This document shows positions 39,374 to 50,079 of a stretch of 64,000 bases of DNA, in pieces. The position numbers were made by a program, and so were the translations under genes. Where the stretch lies: NCBI RefSeq assembly GCF_019218745.1, contig NZ_JAHUXA010000008.1:115556-179555 (forward strand). Reading direction: 5' to 3'. Origin of the DNA: Enterobacter sp. ENT03 (GTDB lineage Bacteria > Pseudomonadota > Gammaproteobacteria > Enterobacterales > Enterobacteriaceae). Within the stretch, counting starts at the first letter, position 1; each line of letters begins with the position of its first letter. The notes beneath the pieces were generated by a model. It searched no databases. It was not told where the DNA came from and saw only the letters and a list, made by a program, of their open reading frames with translations.

Positions 39374-41836
39374 TTAAACTCCTAACTTCCATGACAGGGT
39401 GCGCAGCAGATCGGCGAACACGCCCGCCGCCGTCACATCGTTACCCGCACCGTAACCGCGCAGCACCAGCGGCAGCGGTTGATAATAGTGGCTGTAGAAC
39501 GCCAGCGCGTTTTCGCCGTTTTTTACTTTATAGAGCGGATCGTTACCGTCCACTTCAGCGATTTTCACCCGACATACGCCGTCTTCTTCAATGTTGCCGA
39601 CGTAGCGCAAAACGTTCCCAGCATCCCGCGCTTTCGCGACGCGAGCGGCAAAGGCATCGTCGAGGGTTGGCAGACGAGCCATAAAGCTCTCCACGTCGCC
39701 GCTGTCATCAAAGCTTTCCGGCAATACCGGTTCGATAACGATGTCAGACAGCTCCAGCTCGCGTCCGGTTTCGCGCGCCAGGATGAGCAGCTTACGCGCC
39801 ACGTCCATGCCCGACAGATCGTCACGCGGATCCGGCTCGGTATAGCCCATTTCGCGGGCCACGCGAGTGGCTTCCGACAGTGACACGCCTTCATCAAGCT
39901 TACCGAAGATAAAGGATAATGATCCGGAAAGAATGCCGGAGAAACGCTGCAATTCATCACCGGCATTGAGCAGGTTTTGCAGGTTCTCAATCACCGGCAG
40001 CCCCGCGCCAACGTTGGTGTCGTAGAGGAATTTGCGACGCGATTTGCTGGCGGCGTTACGCAGCTCGTGGTAGTAGGCCATTGACGAGGTGTTGGCTTTT
40101 TTGTTCGGTGTGACCACGTGGAAACCTTCACGCAGGAAATCGGCATACTGATCCGCCACCGCCTGGTTAGAGGTACAGTCGACGATCACCGGGTTCAGCA
40201 GGTGGTACTCTTTCACCAGGCGGATCAGACGGCCAAGGTTAAATGGCTCTTTCGCTTCTGCAAGGGCTGACTGCCAGTTTTCCAGATCCAGGCCGTGAAC
40301 GTTGGTGAGCAGCGCTTTTGAATTCGCCACACCGCAGACGCGCAGATCGATATGCTTGCTCTTCAGCCAGCTCTGCTGACGCTTCAGCTGTTCCAGCAGC
40401 GCCCCGCCGACGCCGCCGACGCCCACCACAAACACTTCGATCACCTGATCGGTGTTAAACAGCATCTGGTGCGTGACGCGCACACCGGTGGTGGCATCGT
40501 CATTGCTGACCACGACGGAGATTGAACGCTCCGACGAGCCCTGGGCAATCGCCACAATGTTGATATTCGCCCGGGCCAGCGCGGCGAAGAATTTCGCGGA
40601 AATGCCGCGCAGCGTGCGCATACCGTCACCGACCACGGAGATGATCGCCAGCCGCTCCATGACCGCCAGCGGTTCAAGCAGGCCCTCTTTCAGCTCCAGA
40701 TAGAACTCTTCGCCCATCGCGCGCTGAGCGCGGGCGCAATCCGCCTGCGGTACGCAGAAACTGATGCTGTATTCCGAGGAAGACTGGGTGATCAACACCA
40801 CCGAAATACCGGCGCGGGACATGGTGGCAAACACGCGGGCCGCCATGCCGACCATGCCTTTCATCCCAGGGCCGGAGACGCTGAACATCGCCATATTATT
40901 AAGATTGGAGATGCCTTTAACCGGCAGACCGTCTTCATTCGAACTAGCCCCGATCAGCGTGCCGGGTGCCTGCGGATTACCGGTATTTTTGATAAGACAG
41001 GGGATCTGGAACTGAGCGATGGGGGTAATGGTGCGCGGGTGTAAGACTTTCGCGCCGAAGTACGACAATTCCATCGCTTCCTGGTAGGACATGGATTTCA
41101 GCAGGCGGGCATCCGGCACCTGGCGCGGATCGCAGGTATACACCCCGTCAACATCGGTCCAGATCTCACAGCAATCAGCTCGTAAACAGGCGGCCAGCAC
41201 CGCCGCGGAATAGTCAGAGCCATTGCGCCCCAGCACCACCAGTTCGCCTTTATCATTACCGGCGGTAAAGCCCGCCATCAGCACCATATGATCCGCGGGA
41301 ATGCGGCTGGCGGCGATGCGGCGTGTGGATTCGTTGATGTCGACAGTGGATTCGAGGTAATGGCCGACCGCGAGCAGTTTTTCCACCGGATCGATGACCG
41401 TCACGTTATGACCGCGCGCTTCCAGCAGCCCGGCCATAATGGCGATAGAGAGCTTTTCACCCCGGCAGATGATCGAGGCATTGATGCTGTCCGGGCACTG
41501 ACCAAGCAGGCTGATGCCGTGCAAAACATGTTTGATCTGGGCGAATTCCTGATCCACCTGCCCTTTCAGACGAGCGAGTGGGAAACCGGGTTGAAGGTCT
41601 GCCAGACCCTGTAAAAGTTCGGCAAAAATGCGCTCGGCGTCGCTGATATTAGGTACTGCATCCTGACCGCTGATGGTTTTCTCAATCATCGCCACCAGAT
41701 GGTTAGTGATTTTAGCCGGGGCAGACAGCACGGTGGCAACCTGCCCCTGCCTGGCATTGCTTTCCAGGATGTCGGCAACACGCAGAAAACGTTCTGCATT
41801 TGCCACTGATGTACCGCCGAACTTCAAGACTCGCAT
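39374..41836 (-). CDS. thrA: Bifunctional aspartokinase I / homoserine dehydrogenase I
   Basis: This 820-residue protein does the first and third steps of threonine synthesis and is feedback-inhibited by threonine. The N-terminal kinase domain begins [20 protein letters not shown]; paired ACT domains follow at about 300-450; the dehydrogenase domain starts near 465 with [17 protein letters not shown]. The length is that of E. coli. It is controlled by the thr attenuator immediately upstream. Confidence 0.99.
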   Translation of the reverse strand: MRVLKFGGTSVANAERFLRVADILESNARQGQVATVLSAPAKITNHLVAMIEKTISGQDAVPNISDAERIFAELLQGLADLQPGFPLARLKGQVDQEFAQIKHVLHGISLLGQCPDSINASIICRGEKLSIAIMAGLLEARGHNVTVIDPVEKLLAVGHYLESTVDINESTRRIAASRIPADHMVLMAGFTAGNDKGELVVLGRNGSDYSAAVLAACLRADCCEIWTDVDGVYTCDPRQVPDARLLKSMSYQEAMELSYFGAKVLHPRTITPIAQFQIPCLIKNTGNPQAPGTLIGASSNEDGLPVKGISNLNNMAMFSVSGPGMKGMVGMAARVFATMSRAGISVVLITQSSSEYSISFCVPQADCARAQRAMGEEFYLELKEGLLEPLAVMERLAIISVVGDGMRTLRGISAKFFAALARANINIVAIAQGSSERSISVVVSNDDATTGVRVTHQMLFNTDQVIEVFVVGVGGVGGALLEQLKRQQSWLKSKHIDLRVCGVANSKALLTNVHGLDLENWQSALAEAKEPFNLGRLIRLVKEYHLLNPVIVDCTSNQAVADQYADFLREGFHVVTPNKKANTSSMAYYHELRNAASKSRRKFLYDTNVGAGLPVIENLQNLLNAGDELQRFSGILSGSLSFIFGKLDEGVSLSEATRVAREMGYTEPDPRDDLSGMDVARKLLILARETGRELELSDIVIEPVLPESFDDSGDVESFMARLPTLDDAFAARVAKARDAGNVLRYVGNIEEDGVCRVKIAEVDGNDPLYKVKNGENALAFYSHYYQPLPLVLRGYGAGNDVTAAGVFADLLRTLSWKLGV

Positions 41837-41860
41837 GGAATTACCCCTTGATCTTTAGCC

Positions 41861-41897
41861 GAAAAAAAAGCCCGCACTGTCGAGGTGCGGGCTTTTT
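41861..41897 (-). terminator. thrL: thr operon attenuator
   Basis: On the minus strand, an AGCCCGCAC / GTGCGGGCT stem is followed by eight T residues. It lies between the leader peptide stop (41917) and the thrA start (41836). This is the terminator arm of the threonine/isoleucine attenuator. Confidence 0.95.
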
Positions 41898-41916
41898 CCT
41901 GTGTTTCCTGTGCGCG

Positions 41917-41985
41917 TCAGCCCGCCCCGTTACCTGTGGTAATGGTGGTTGTCGTAATAATGGTGACGGTGCTGATGCGTTTCAT
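41917..41985 (-). CDS. thrL: thr operon leader peptide
   Basis: A 22-residue peptide, MKRISTVTIITTTTITTGNG plus AG, contains eight threonines and four isoleucines. Ribosome stalling at these codons when charged tRNA-Thr or tRNA-Ile is scarce prevents attenuator formation. Sequence and position match E. coli ThrL with small changes. It is too short for ordinary gene calling. Confidence 0.96.
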   Translation of the reverse strand: MKRISTVTIITTTTITTGNGAG

Positions 41986-42196
41986 GGATGTTGTGTGCTC
42001 TGTAATTATTATCTGTCTGTGTTGTATGCCTATATTGGTTAAAGTATCTGCCCTGCCAAGTCAATTTATTTTTGCTTTTGCCCCGTTTTGCATGACGGAC
42101 CGCTCACGCTGCCAAGGCGCAGACTTTACTGAATATCCGCCACACAGCGGCCACAATGCAGTCGATCTGACTGGGATTAAGACGTATCTTAGATGA

Positions 42197-42883
42197 TTAC
42201 CCGGCGAGCTTTTTTTCGATGTCATGCAGCAAACGGTGCAACATTGCCGTGTCACGCTGCTCAAAAAGACCAATGCGCTGTTCCAGCCAGTCCACCATTT
42301 TTGTGTCGTCATCAACGCCCAGTTTTTCCAGTAATGCCCGCGCGCGGATACGCAGCGCGCGTAACTGGTTCTCGTCACTGATAACGGCGGGCGCGGCGGC
42401 GTTCTGCATTAACGTCGTTAACTGATAGCAATAGACCATCACGGCCTGGCCGAGGTTGAGCGACGGGTAATCGGCCACCATGGGCGCACCGGTTAATACA
42501 TCCGCCAGCGCCAGTTCATCGTTGGTTAAGCCGGAATCTTCACGGCCAAACACCAGCGCGGCGTGATCCAGCCACTGGCTTTTTTCCTGCATCAGCGGCA
42601 CCAGCTCGGCGGGCGTCGCGTAATAATGGAATTTTGATCGGCTGCGGGCGGTGGTCGCCACGGTAAACTGCACATCATGCAGGGCGGTGGCCAGCGTCGG
42701 ATAAACCGTTGCGTTATCAAGCACCTCACCGGAGCCGTGCGCCACTCTGCGCGCCCCTTCTTCCAGATGTGCGTGGCTGTCCACAATACGCAAATCGGTG
42801 AAGCCCATGGTTTTCATGGCGCGTGCCGCTGCGCCGACATTTTCTGCGCGGGCGGGTGAAACTAATACGATAGATACCTGCAT
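42197..42883 (-). CDS. yjtD: SPOUT-type RNA methyltransferase YjtD (LasT)
   Basis: This 228-residue TrmH/TrmJ-like methyltransferase has the SPOUT knot motifs VLVSPARAENVGAAARAM at the N-terminus, ALVFGREDSGLTNDEL in the middle and YPSLNLGQAVMVYCYQL at the SAM-binding knot. The exact RNA target is not established. It occupies its E. coli position between the thr leader and yjjY. Confidence 0.92.
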   Translation of the reverse strand: MQVSIVLVSPARAENVGAAARAMKTMGFTDLRIVDSHAHLEEGARRVAHGSGEVLDNATVYPTLATALHDVQFTVATTARSRSKFHYYATPAELVPLMQEKSQWLDHAALVFGREDSGLTNDELALADVLTGAPMVADYPSLNLGQAVMVYCYQLTTLMQNAAAPAVISDENQLRALRIRARALLEKLGVDDDTKMVDWLEQRIGLFEQRDTAMLHRLLHDIEKKLAG

Positions 42884-43283
42884 CTGGGACTCTCATTTAT
42901 TGCGCCTGGCTTAAAGCCAGACCACTTTCGTCAAGATATTACGCAAAGCAAATTTACATTTTTGCAACAGAAATCACTGAAATCGTCGTCGTGCAAGCTT
43001 AAAAAGAACTACACTGTTGCAGAGCTTGACTACCTGATTTTATGTTAACAGAAGCGGTCCAGGCTCCTGTTTATGCTGGCTAATTATGCCATGAATGCTT
43101 CTGCAATTTTGGATTCACATTGCTTATTAATTAACAGTTGCAACTGATTGGTTTATTGATAAATTGTGAAAGGCACTCATATAAAGCTACGAATATTTCA
43201 TCAAAGTGTTAACGTGCTACAATTGAACTTGATATATGTCAACGAAGCGTAGTTTTATTGGGTGTCTGGCACGTCTTAGCCTG
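42884..43283. other. AT-rich intergenic region upstream of yjtD and downstream of yjjY
   Basis: No convincing gene is seen in this 400-base stretch. It contains the yjtD promoter region. The corresponding E. coli interval is also non-coding. I see no strong terminator or repeat. Confidence 0.5.
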
Positions 43284-43424
43284 TTATGTTGCTGTTAAAA
43301 TGGTTAGGATGACAGCCGTTTTTGACACTGTCGGGTCCAAAGGGAAAGTAACCACGACCAAGCTAATGATGTTGTTGACGTTGATGGTAAGTGCATCAAG
43401 AACGCAATTACGTACTTTAGTCAT
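43284..43424 (-). CDS. yjjY: Small conserved protein YjjY
   Basis: A 46-residue reading frame begins MTKVRNCVLDALTINVNN and ends KTAVILTILTAT, differing from E. coli YjjY at only a few positions. It diverges from arcA, as in E. coli. Function is unknown, and the frame overlaps the arcA promoter region, so conservation may partly reflect regulatory DNA. Confidence 0.7.
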   Translation of the reverse strand: MTKVRNCVLDALTINVNNIISLVVVTFPLDPTVSKTAVILTILTAT

Positions 43425-43519
43425 GTTACGCCGTGCATGTTAATTTGCGACATGTATCAGGCAGGTCAGGGACTTTTGTACTTCCTGTTTCGATTTAGTT
43501 GGCAATTTAGGTAGCAAAC

Positions 43520-44236
43520 ATGCAGACCCCGCAAATTCTTATTGTTGAAGACGAGTTGGTAACACGCAACACGTTGAAGAGCATTTTCGAAGCAGAAGGC
43601 TACGATGTCTTTGAAGCGACTGATGGCGCTGAGATGCATCAGATCCTCTCGGAAAATGACATTAATCTGGTGATCATGGACATCAACCTGCCTGGTAAAA
43701 ATGGGCTGTTGCTGGCACGTGAACTGCGCGAGCAGGCGAACGTTGCCCTGATGTTCCTGACCGGTCGTGATAACGAAGTGGATAAAATCCTCGGCCTCGA
43801 AATCGGCGCTGACGATTACATCACCAAACCGTTCAACCCGCGTGAACTGACGATCCGTGCACGTAACCTGTTGTCCCGTACGATGAATCTGAGCGCGATC
43901 AGCGAAGAACGTCGTACCGTTGACAGCTACAAGTTCAACGGCTGGGAGCTGGATATTAATAGTCGCTCCCTGATCAGCCCTAACGGTGAGCAGTACAAAC
44001 TGCCGCGTAGCGAATTCCGCGCCATGCTGCACTTCTGCGAAAATCCGGGCAAGATCCAGTCCCGCGCCGATCTGCTGAAGAAAATGACCGGTCGCGAACT
44101 GAAACCGCATGACCGTACCGTTGACGTGACCATTCGTCGCATTCGTAAGCACTTCGAGTCGACGCCGGACACGCCGGAAATTATCGCCACCATCCACGGT
44201 GAAGGTTACCGGTTCTGCGGCGATTTAGCGGAATAA
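43520..44236 (+). CDS. arcA: Two-component response regulator ArcA
   Basis: This 238-residue OmpR-family regulator represses aerobic metabolism under low oxygen with the sensor ArcB. The receiver domain has the phospho-aspartate at about 54 in [12 protein letters not shown]. The C-terminal winged-helix domain has [15 protein letters not shown]. Length and sequence are those of E. coli ArcA. It has a long upstream region (yjjY side) and a strong downstream terminator. Confidence 0.99.
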   Translation: MQTPQILIVEDELVTRNTLKSIFEAEGYDVFEATDGAEMHQILSENDINLVIMDINLPGKNGLLLARELREQANVALMFLTGRDNEVDKILGLEIGADDYITKPFNPRELTIRARNLLSRTMNLSAISEERRTVDSYKFNGWELDINSRSLISPNGEQYKLPRSEFRAMLHFCENPGKIQSRADLLKKMTGRELKPHDRTVDVTIRRIRKHFESTPDTPEIIATIHGEGYRFCGDLAE

Positions 44237-44240
44237 GAAC

Positions 44241-44268
44241 AAAAACGGCGCATAATGCGCCGTTTTTC
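44241..44268. terminator. Bidirectional terminator between arcA and creD
   Basis: An AAAAACGGCGCAT / ATGCGCCGTTTTT stem, T-rich on both strands, sits 5 bases after the arcA stop and 21 bases before the convergent creD stop. Confidence 0.92.
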
Positions 44269-44288
44269 TTTGCTTATTGCGTCCCGAT

Positions 44289-45644
44289 TTACTTCCAGAT
44301 ACGCAGCGCCTCATCCGATCCCGTTGCAGTTCTACGCGCCTCGCCTTTAGGTTGTGATAACGAATACCAGTCCAGATGACGAGTCAGGAACATCACGCCG
44401 CCCAGCGCCAGCAACAGTACGCCCGATCCCAGCAACAACGAACTGTCCTCCGAGCGCAGCAGCATCCACATCACGCCATCCAGCAACAGTAACGCCAGGG
44501 TAAACAGCAGACTGCTGCGCCAGCCTTTCAGCACCGCCTGCAGGTAAACGCCATTCATCATCGCGCCGACCAGACTGGCGGCGATCCACGCAGCCGTAAA
44601 GCCGATATGTTCTGAGAGCGCCAGCAGCAGCAGATAAAACATCACCAGCGACAGCCCGACCAGCAGATACTGCATCGGGTGCAGCCGTAGCGCGGTGATA
44701 CTCTCCAGCACAAAGAACGCCATGAACGTCAGGCTGATCAGCAAAATGGCATACTTGGTCGCCCGGTCGGTAAGCTGATATTGATCGGCTGGAGTGGCGA
44801 CCGCGACGCTGAAGGACGACAATGCTTGCCATCCTGCGCTGCCAGCGCGCATAAATCGCTCCCCGAGATTGTTGGCGAACCAGCTGCTCTGCCATTGCGC
44901 CTGAAAGCCGGAGGCGGAAATCTCGCGTTTGACCGGCAGAAAATCGCCGAGGAAGCCCGGATGCGGCCAATTGCTTCTTAAGCTCATCTGGCTGTTTCGA
45001 CCGAGGGGCACGACGGAAAAATTACCGGTACCGCTGAGGTTCAGACCCATCGTCAGATCCAGATTGCCCTGCGGCCAGCGGATCGCCGGCAGCGGAATAT
45101 GCAGGCCATCGCCGCTGTCGGAAAGACCGCTGCCCGGCTCGACGTTCAGCGCCACGCCGTTGATCTGCGGCGCTTTCACCACGCCGATCCCCCGCGCATC
45201 CCCGACGCCCAGCACCATAAAGGGTTTGCCGAGCGTGATGGTATCTTTTCTGAGTGATGCCAGCCGCGAGGCGTCAAAATGCGCTTTAATGCCCAGATCG
45301 CCCTGCCACACCTGCCCTTCGTAAATGCCGATTTTGCGTGATTCCACATTCTGCGTTCCGTCGACCACCAGCGACTCCGGCAACCAGAAATGAATAAATT
45401 CACGGGTCCGCTGCACCTCTTTTTTATCTTCCACTACCGTATACAGCTCTGATACCGGAATGGCGATCAACGGCCCGACCAGCTTCTGCGGCCCGCTGGT
45501 GCTCTGGCGGATCGCGTCCTCAACCTGGCCGCGATAATCCGATCGCTCCTCGATCAGTTGCCTGACCATCATTAACGGCACCATCAGCAGCAATACTGCG
45601 CCGACCAGGGTAAACATTTTCCAGAACAGGGGGGATTTCATCAT
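44289..45644 (-). CDS. creD: Inner-membrane protein CreD
   Basis: This 451-residue CreD family protein (450 in E. coli if the second ATG is used) has one N-terminal helix (about 8-30), a large periplasmic domain and several C-terminal helices from about residue 300 (TDRATKYAILLISLTFMAFF). It belongs to the CreBC regulon and affects colicin tolerance and beta-lactam responses in relatives. A cre box lies about 60-75 bases upstream. Confidence 0.96.
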   Translation of the reverse strand: MMKSPLFWKMFTLVGAVLLLMVPLMMVRQLIEERSDYRGQVEDAIRQSTSGPQKLVGPLIAIPVSELYTVVEDKKEVQRTREFIHFWLPESLVVDGTQNVESRKIGIYEGQVWQGDLGIKAHFDASRLASLRKDTITLGKPFMVLGVGDARGIGVVKAPQINGVALNVEPGSGLSDSGDGLHIPLPAIRWPQGNLDLTMGLNLSGTGNFSVVPLGRNSQMSLRSNWPHPGFLGDFLPVKREISASGFQAQWQSSWFANNLGERFMRAGSAGWQALSSFSVAVATPADQYQLTDRATKYAILLISLTFMAFFVLESITALRLHPMQYLLVGLSLVMFYLLLLALSEHIGFTAAWIAASLVGAMMNGVYLQAVLKGWRSSLLFTLALLLLDGVMWMLLRSEDSSLLLGSGVLLLALGGVMFLTRHLDWYSLSQPKGEARRTATGSDEALRIWK

Positions 45645-45701
45645 AGCCTTCTCCTTTGCAATGCCAGCAAAGTAACAAGGCTATATGGGGAGAATTTGAA
45701 G

Positions 45702-47126
45702 TTATGTGAAGGGACGGTGAAGTGTCAGCGTGGCCTCAACGCCGCCCTGTGGGCGGTTGTTTAGCGCGACGCTGCCCTGATGCAGGCGCGCGACTTCACT
45801 GACAAAGGCCAGCCCAAGGCCGCTGCTCTTATGGCCGTTATCCCGGGGAAGGGAATAGAATCGCTCAAAAATACGCGGCAGCGCGTAATCGGGAATACCG
45901 CTGCCAGTATCGGTCACCTGCAAAATGATGCGGTCATCCTGCTGCGTTGCCGCAAGGGTAACAGCGCCGCCCGGCGGCGTGAAATCCATGGCGTTATCCA
46001 GCAGATTACCAAGCGCCTGCTCCAGCAGTTCCGCATCCGCCGCTACGTGCAGCGCGGAATCGGTGATGTGCAGGGTGATGTTTCTGGCGGTCAGCTGCAC
46101 GCTACGCGACTCCTGCAGCCGGGCGAAGAGTTCATCAACCGCGACAGGCGTCAACCGGATAGCCTGGCGGTTTTCCAGCCGCGCCTGACGTAACAGAGTT
46201 TCCACCAGCGCCTGCATGCGCGCATTCTGCGTCAGGATCGTGTCCGTAAAGCGGCTGACCACGTCAGGCGGCGGCCCTTCACGCAGAATTTCCGCTGCGC
46301 CGCGGATCGCCGCCAGCGGGCTTTTCAGTTCATGGGTCAGGGCATAGACATATTGTTCGATGGCGTTTTTGCCTTCGAGTTTTAGCCGCATACTCTCCAG
46401 CGCCTGCGCCAGCTTGCGTAATTCGCTGCTGCCTAAGGCGGGCAACGGCACCGGTTGCTCATCGGTGACCGAATCGGCATAGCGCACCAGTTTGCCAATA
46501 GAGCGATTGATCCAGCCAATCATACCGCCGCCAATCAGCAGCGCGATCCCCAGCAACGCCCCCGCCGCCCAGAGCATTCGCCGCTCGCTACGCTGGATCA
46601 CCGGTGCCATGGCCGCATTAGGTTTACCGACGCTCAGCACGCCAATGATCCGCCCCTGATCCCTGACCGGCGCGGCCACGTACATTACCGTGCTTTGCGG
46701 ATCCTGGGGATCCTGCTGCGTACTGCGCGCGCCGTACTGCCCGCGTAAGGTGCGCCAGACGTCGTTCCAGCGCGAGTAATCCTCCCCCAGCGCCCGTCCG
46801 GCTGAATCAAACACCACTTTGCCCTGCGCATCCGTCATGTAGACGTGATATTCATTGCGCACTTTATGGATGCCGCCGATATTGGCGCGAAACGGCTGGT
46901 TTTGCAGTTGGCTGAACGCCTGTGCCAGTCGGCCATGTGCGGGATCGCCGGAGAGCAGATCGTCACGCGCCAGCGCCGCCAGCAGCGTGGCGGTGTCGAT
47001 CAGCGTGCCTTCGGTAGCGCGGCGCACGCCGGGCTTGATCTCCTGTACGAAAATCGACAGCACAAACCACGCCGCTACCGCGACGATCAAAAAGTAGCCC
47101 AGCAGCAGGCGCATGCCGATACGCAT
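45702..47126 (-). CDS. creC: Sensor histidine kinase CreC
   Basis: This 474-residue inner-membrane kinase has two helices flanking a periplasmic sensor (about 10-30 and 185-205). The phospho-histidine is in ALTHELKSPLAAIRGAAEIL near residue 265. ATPase boxes NLLDNAMDF and DTGSGIPDYALPRIFERFYS are intact. Its ATG overlaps the creB stop by one base, so sensor and regulator are translationally coupled. Confidence 0.98.
   Translation of the reverse strand: MRIGMRLLLGYFLIVAVAAWFVLSIFVQEIKPGVRRATEGTLIDTATLLAALARDDLLSGDPAHGRLAQAFSQLQNQPFRANIGGIHKVRNEYHVYMTDAQGKVVFDSAGRALGEDYSRWNDVWRTLRGQYGARSTQQDPQDPQSTVMYVAAPVRDQGRIIGVLSVGKPNAAMAPVIQRSERRMLWAAGALLGIALLIGGGMIGWINRSIGKLVRYADSVTDEQPVPLPALGSSELRKLAQALESMRLKLEGKNAIEQYVYALTHELKSPLAAIRGAAEILREGPPPDVVSRFTDTILTQNARMQALVETLLRQARLENRQAIRLTPVAVDELFARLQESRSVQLTARNITLHITDSALHVAADAELLEQALGNLLDNAMDFTPPGGAVTLAATQQDDRIILQVTDTGSGIPDYALPRIFERFYSLPRDNGHKSSGLGLAFVSEVARLHQGSVALNNRPQGGVEATLTLHRPFT
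45706..45721 (-). promoter_or_regulatory. creD: CreB-binding cre box before creD
   Basis: On the minus strand, TTCAC-CGTCCC-TTCAC, an exact match to the cre tag TTCAC-N6-TTCAC. It overlaps the 3' end of creC and lies just upstream of creD, as in E. coli, so CreB should activate creD here. Confidence 0.88.
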
Positions 47127-47815
47127 CAGCCGGTCACCAGACTGTAGCCGAGGCCGCGATGAGTATTGATCGGTGAACGTGCGGGATCGATGGCCCGCAG
47201 CTTGGCGCGCAGGGTTTTGATGTGCGTGTCCACGGTGCGATCGTAGCTTTCCACCGAGTCACCCCACACGCTGTCCATGAGCTGCTGCCGGGAAAAGACC
47301 CGGCCAGGGGCAAGCAGCAGCGTTTTCAGCAGCAGGTATTCATAGCGCGTGAGCGCCAGCGGCTGACCGCACCAGTGCACCTGCGCGGCGGGTTCGTTGA
47401 GTTCAAACTCCCCGACGCTCACCCGTGGCGAAGGGGCAGAGAATTTTTGCAGACGCCGCAGGATCGTGCGCACGCGGGCGCATACTTCCCGCGGTGAGAA
47501 GGGTTTAGCGACATAGTCATCCGCGCCGATCTCCAGCCCCAGCAGTTTGTCGACTTCATCACTGCGGGCCGTTAAAAACAGCACCGGTAACGCGCTGTGC
47601 CGCGCCAGCAGTTTCCGGCATAGCTCAAAACCGCTGATGTCCGGCAAGCCGACATCCAGGATCGCCAGATCGGGCAACTGGTGACGGGCTTCCTCAAGCG
47701 CAGGCAGCCCGCGCTCAAACGCCTTAACCGTAAACCCCTCCTGCGTAAGCATGTAGATTAGCGTTTCCGCGATGCTTATCTCATCTTCCACCAGCCAGAT
47801 CAGCGGTTGTTGCAT
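47126..47815 (-). CDS. creB: Response regulator CreB
   Basis: This 229-residue OmpR-family regulator is the partner of CreC. The receiver aspartate is in LAILDVGLPDISGFELC near residue 54, and the winged-helix domain ends with YDRTVDTHIKTLRAKLR. It recognises tandem TTCAC repeats such as the one at 45706-45721. It follows creA by 12 bases. Confidence 0.98.
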   Translation of the reverse strand: MQQPLIWLVEDEISIAETLIYMLTQEGFTVKAFERGLPALEEARHQLPDLAILDVGLPDISGFELCRKLLARHSALPVLFLTARSDEVDKLLGLEIGADDYVAKPFSPREVCARVRTILRRLQKFSAPSPRVSVGEFELNEPAAQVHWCGQPLALTRYEYLLLKTLLLAPGRVFSRQQLMDSVWGDSVESYDRTVDTHIKTLRAKLRAIDPARSPINTHRGLGYSLVTG

Positions 47816-47827
47816 ACCGGTTCCTTG

Positions 47828-48301
47828 TTATTTATTCCACGGCATAATGGGTACGGCGCTAATGGCGTTTTTCGGGGAGCCTTCAACGACTTTATCCGAG
47901 TAGGTCAGATAGGCGAGCGTGTTGCGCTTCGCGTCATAGAAACGCACGACCTGTAACTTCTTGAACACCAGCGACGTGCGTTTCTGGAACACCACATCGC
48001 CCTGCGCCTTACCGGTTTTCACTTTTTCGCTCAGTTCAATCGGCCCGACCTGCTGGCAGGAAATCGCTGCGTCGGAGGTATCTTCCGCCAGCCCTAACCC
48101 GCCCTTAATACCGCCGGTTTTGGCACGGCTCAGATAGCAGGTCACATTTTTCACATCGGGATCGTCAAAGGCTTCCACGACAATCTTGTGATCCGGGCCA
48201 AACATTTTAAATACGGTATCCACAGAACCGATTTGTTCAGCTTGAACCGACTGCCCGGCGGCACACAGGAAAAGGCACAGCAGTAAACGCTTGTATTTCA
48301 T
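47828..48301 (-). CDS. creA: CreA family periplasmic protein
   Basis: This 157-residue protein has a signal peptide ([21 protein letters not shown]) followed by [18 protein letters not shown], typical of CreA. It has two cysteines and its function is unknown. It is the first gene of creABCD, diverging from rob. Confidence 0.96.
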   Translation of the reverse strand: MKYKRLLLCLFLCAAGQSVQAEQIGSVDTVFKMFGPDHKIVVEAFDDPDVKNVTCYLSRAKTGGIKGGLGLAEDTSDAAISCQQVGPIELSEKVKTGKAQGDVVFQKRTSLVFKKLQVVRFYDAKRNTLAYLTYSDKVVEGSPKNAISAVPIMPWNK

Positions 48302-48511
48302 ATTGTTACCATTGATAAAAATTACGTTGAGTGATTATTGAGCAGGCGCGCAGAAAAGAGCTATAAATCACTGGATTACGAAAAATAATAATAAATTCAA
48401 CCATGAAAAGCATTTATGCGCAAAAAAAACACTGAATGCTAAAACAACGAAAAATGCTATTATCCGCTACCTTAGTATCAGGCACCCGCTAATTAAGGAT
48501 GAGGACACAAT

Positions 48512-49381
48512 ATGGACCAGGCTGGGATTATTCGCGAACTGCTTGTCTGGCTTGAGGGGCATCTCGATCAGTCCCTCTCCCTGGATAATGTGGCGGCGAA
48601 AGCAGGCTATTCCAAGTGGCATCTGCAAAGGATGTTCAAGGATGTGACGGGCCATGCGATAGGTGCTTACATCCGCGCACGTCGTTTATCAAAAGCGGCG
48701 GTTGCGCTGCGTTTAACAGCACGTCCGATCCTCGATATTGCTCTGCAATACCGTTTCGATTCGCAGCAAACCTTTACCCGCGCATTCAAAAAACAGTTCA
48801 ACCTGACTCCCGCGCTGTACCGCCGCTCCCCGGACTGGAACGCCTCTGGCATTCGTCCACCGTTGCGCCTGGGCGAGTTCCATTTACCCGCGCATCAATT
48901 TGTGACGCTGCCGTCCCTGGATCTGGTGGGCACCACACAAAGCTATACCTGCTCGCTGGAAGAGATTTCCAGCTTCCGACATCAGATGCGCGTGCAGTTC
49001 TGGAGCGAGTTTTTAGGTAATTCGCCGCAGTTGCCTGCCGAGTTGTACGGCCTGCATGAGACGCGACCAGGCAGCGAAAAAGATGATGAGCAAGAGGTGT
49101 TTTACACCACTGCCGTCACGCCCGAAATGGCGAACGGGCACCTGCAAAATGCCCATCCGGTCACGCTTGAAGGCGGTGAATATGTGATGTTCACTTACGA
49201 AGGGCCGGGGAATGAATTACAGGAGTTTATCCTGACAGTGTACGGCACCTGTATGCCGATGCTGGATCTCAAGCGCCGTAAGGGACGCGATATTGAGCGT
49301 TTCTTCCCGCAGGATGAAGCCCGGAATCAGGAACGTCCCATTCAGTTACGCTGTGAATACCTGATCCCGGTGCGTCGTTAA
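48512..49381 (+). CDS. rob: Right origin-binding transcriptional activator Rob
   Basis: This 289-residue AraC/XylS-family activator controls the marA/soxS/rob regulon. Two N-terminal helix-turn-helix motifs are visible in LDNVAAKAGYSKWHLQRMFK and IALQYRFDSQQTFTRAFKKQF, followed by a GyrI-like effector domain to the C-terminus. A GAGGA site precedes the ATG. It ends overlapping the convergent gpmB stop by 4 bases. Confidence 0.98.
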   Translation: MDQAGIIRELLVWLEGHLDQSLSLDNVAAKAGYSKWHLQRMFKDVTGHAIGAYIRARRLSKAAVALRLTARPILDIALQYRFDSQQTFTRAFKKQFNLTPALYRRSPDWNASGIRPPLRLGEFHLPAHQFVTLPSLDLVGTTQSYTCSLEEISSFRHQMRVQFWSEFLGNSPQLPAELYGLHETRPGSEKDDEQEVFYTTAVTPEMANGHLQNAHPVTLEGGEYVMFTYEGPGNELQEFILTVYGTCMPMLDLKRRKGRDIERFFPQDEARNQERPIQLRCEYLIPVRR

Positions 49382-50025
49382 CGCTGCAGTTCGTCCAGCG
49401 CCGGAGCATCCAGATGCGAGACGTCTCCGGCGGTTTCCACCACCCAGCCTGATGCCAGCCACGCACTTTGCTGGTAGTCGATACGCGAAATTGAACAGTT
49501 GCGCAGGCGCAGACGGCGTTCCGCCCAGGCGGGCAATCCCAGAATGGTGCTGACCAGACAGCCCAGCGCCATGCCGTGACTGACCAGCAGTGGATGGCTG
49601 CCTTTTGGCAGATCCAGACAGGCCGCCAGCGCCGCATGCATCCGCTCGCTGAGTTCCTGCATCGATTCGCCATCGGGAATACGGCCCGCCTCGTTGCCGT
49701 TTACCATCTGACGACGCCAGCCCTCTTCTTCGTCCGTCAGGCCATCAATATGGCGGCTTTCCAGCACGCCCATATCCAGTTCACGCAGACGTGCATCAAA
49801 GGTGATCTCACAGCCGCAGGCTTCGGCGATGATTTCCGCCGTGCGGCGCGTGCGCCCTAAATCGCTGGCGATAATATGGGTGATGCCGAGCGTTTTCGCC
49901 CGTTCTCCCACCTGCCAGGCCTGATGCTCACCTTTTGCCGTCAACGGACTGTCTGACTGCCCTTGAATACGACGCTCGGCGTTCCACTGCGTTTCACCGT
50001 GGCGAACAAGGTATACCTGTAACAT
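49378..50025 (-). CDS. gpmB: Histidine phosphatase GpmB
   Basis: This 215-residue phosphoglycerate-mutase-like histidine phosphatase has the catalytic RHG motif in [16 protein letters not shown] at the N-terminus and a second histidine in [14 protein letters not shown]. coli GpmB is better viewed as a phosphatase than a glycolytic mutase. It overlaps rob by 4 bases and diverges from yjjX. Confidence 0.96.
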   Translation of the reverse strand: MLQVYLVRHGETQWNAERRIQGQSDSPLTAKGEHQAWQVGERAKTLGITHIIASDLGRTRRTAEIIAEACGCEITFDARLRELDMGVLESRHIDGLTDEEEGWRRQMVNGNEAGRIPDGESMQELSERMHAALAACLDLPKGSHPLLVSHGMALGCLVSTILGLPAWAERRLRLRNCSISRIDYQQSAWLASGWVVETAGDVSHLDAPALDELQR

Positions 50026-50079
50026 GCGTTTTATCCATTATACTGCGATGAAAATTTTATCATCCGAGTGGTATTGATT

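Noticed and set aside
43258..43443. Plus-strand open frame opposite yjjY
   Set aside because: It lies on the strand opposite the conserved small gene yjjY and in the arcA upstream region; no conservation is recognisable.
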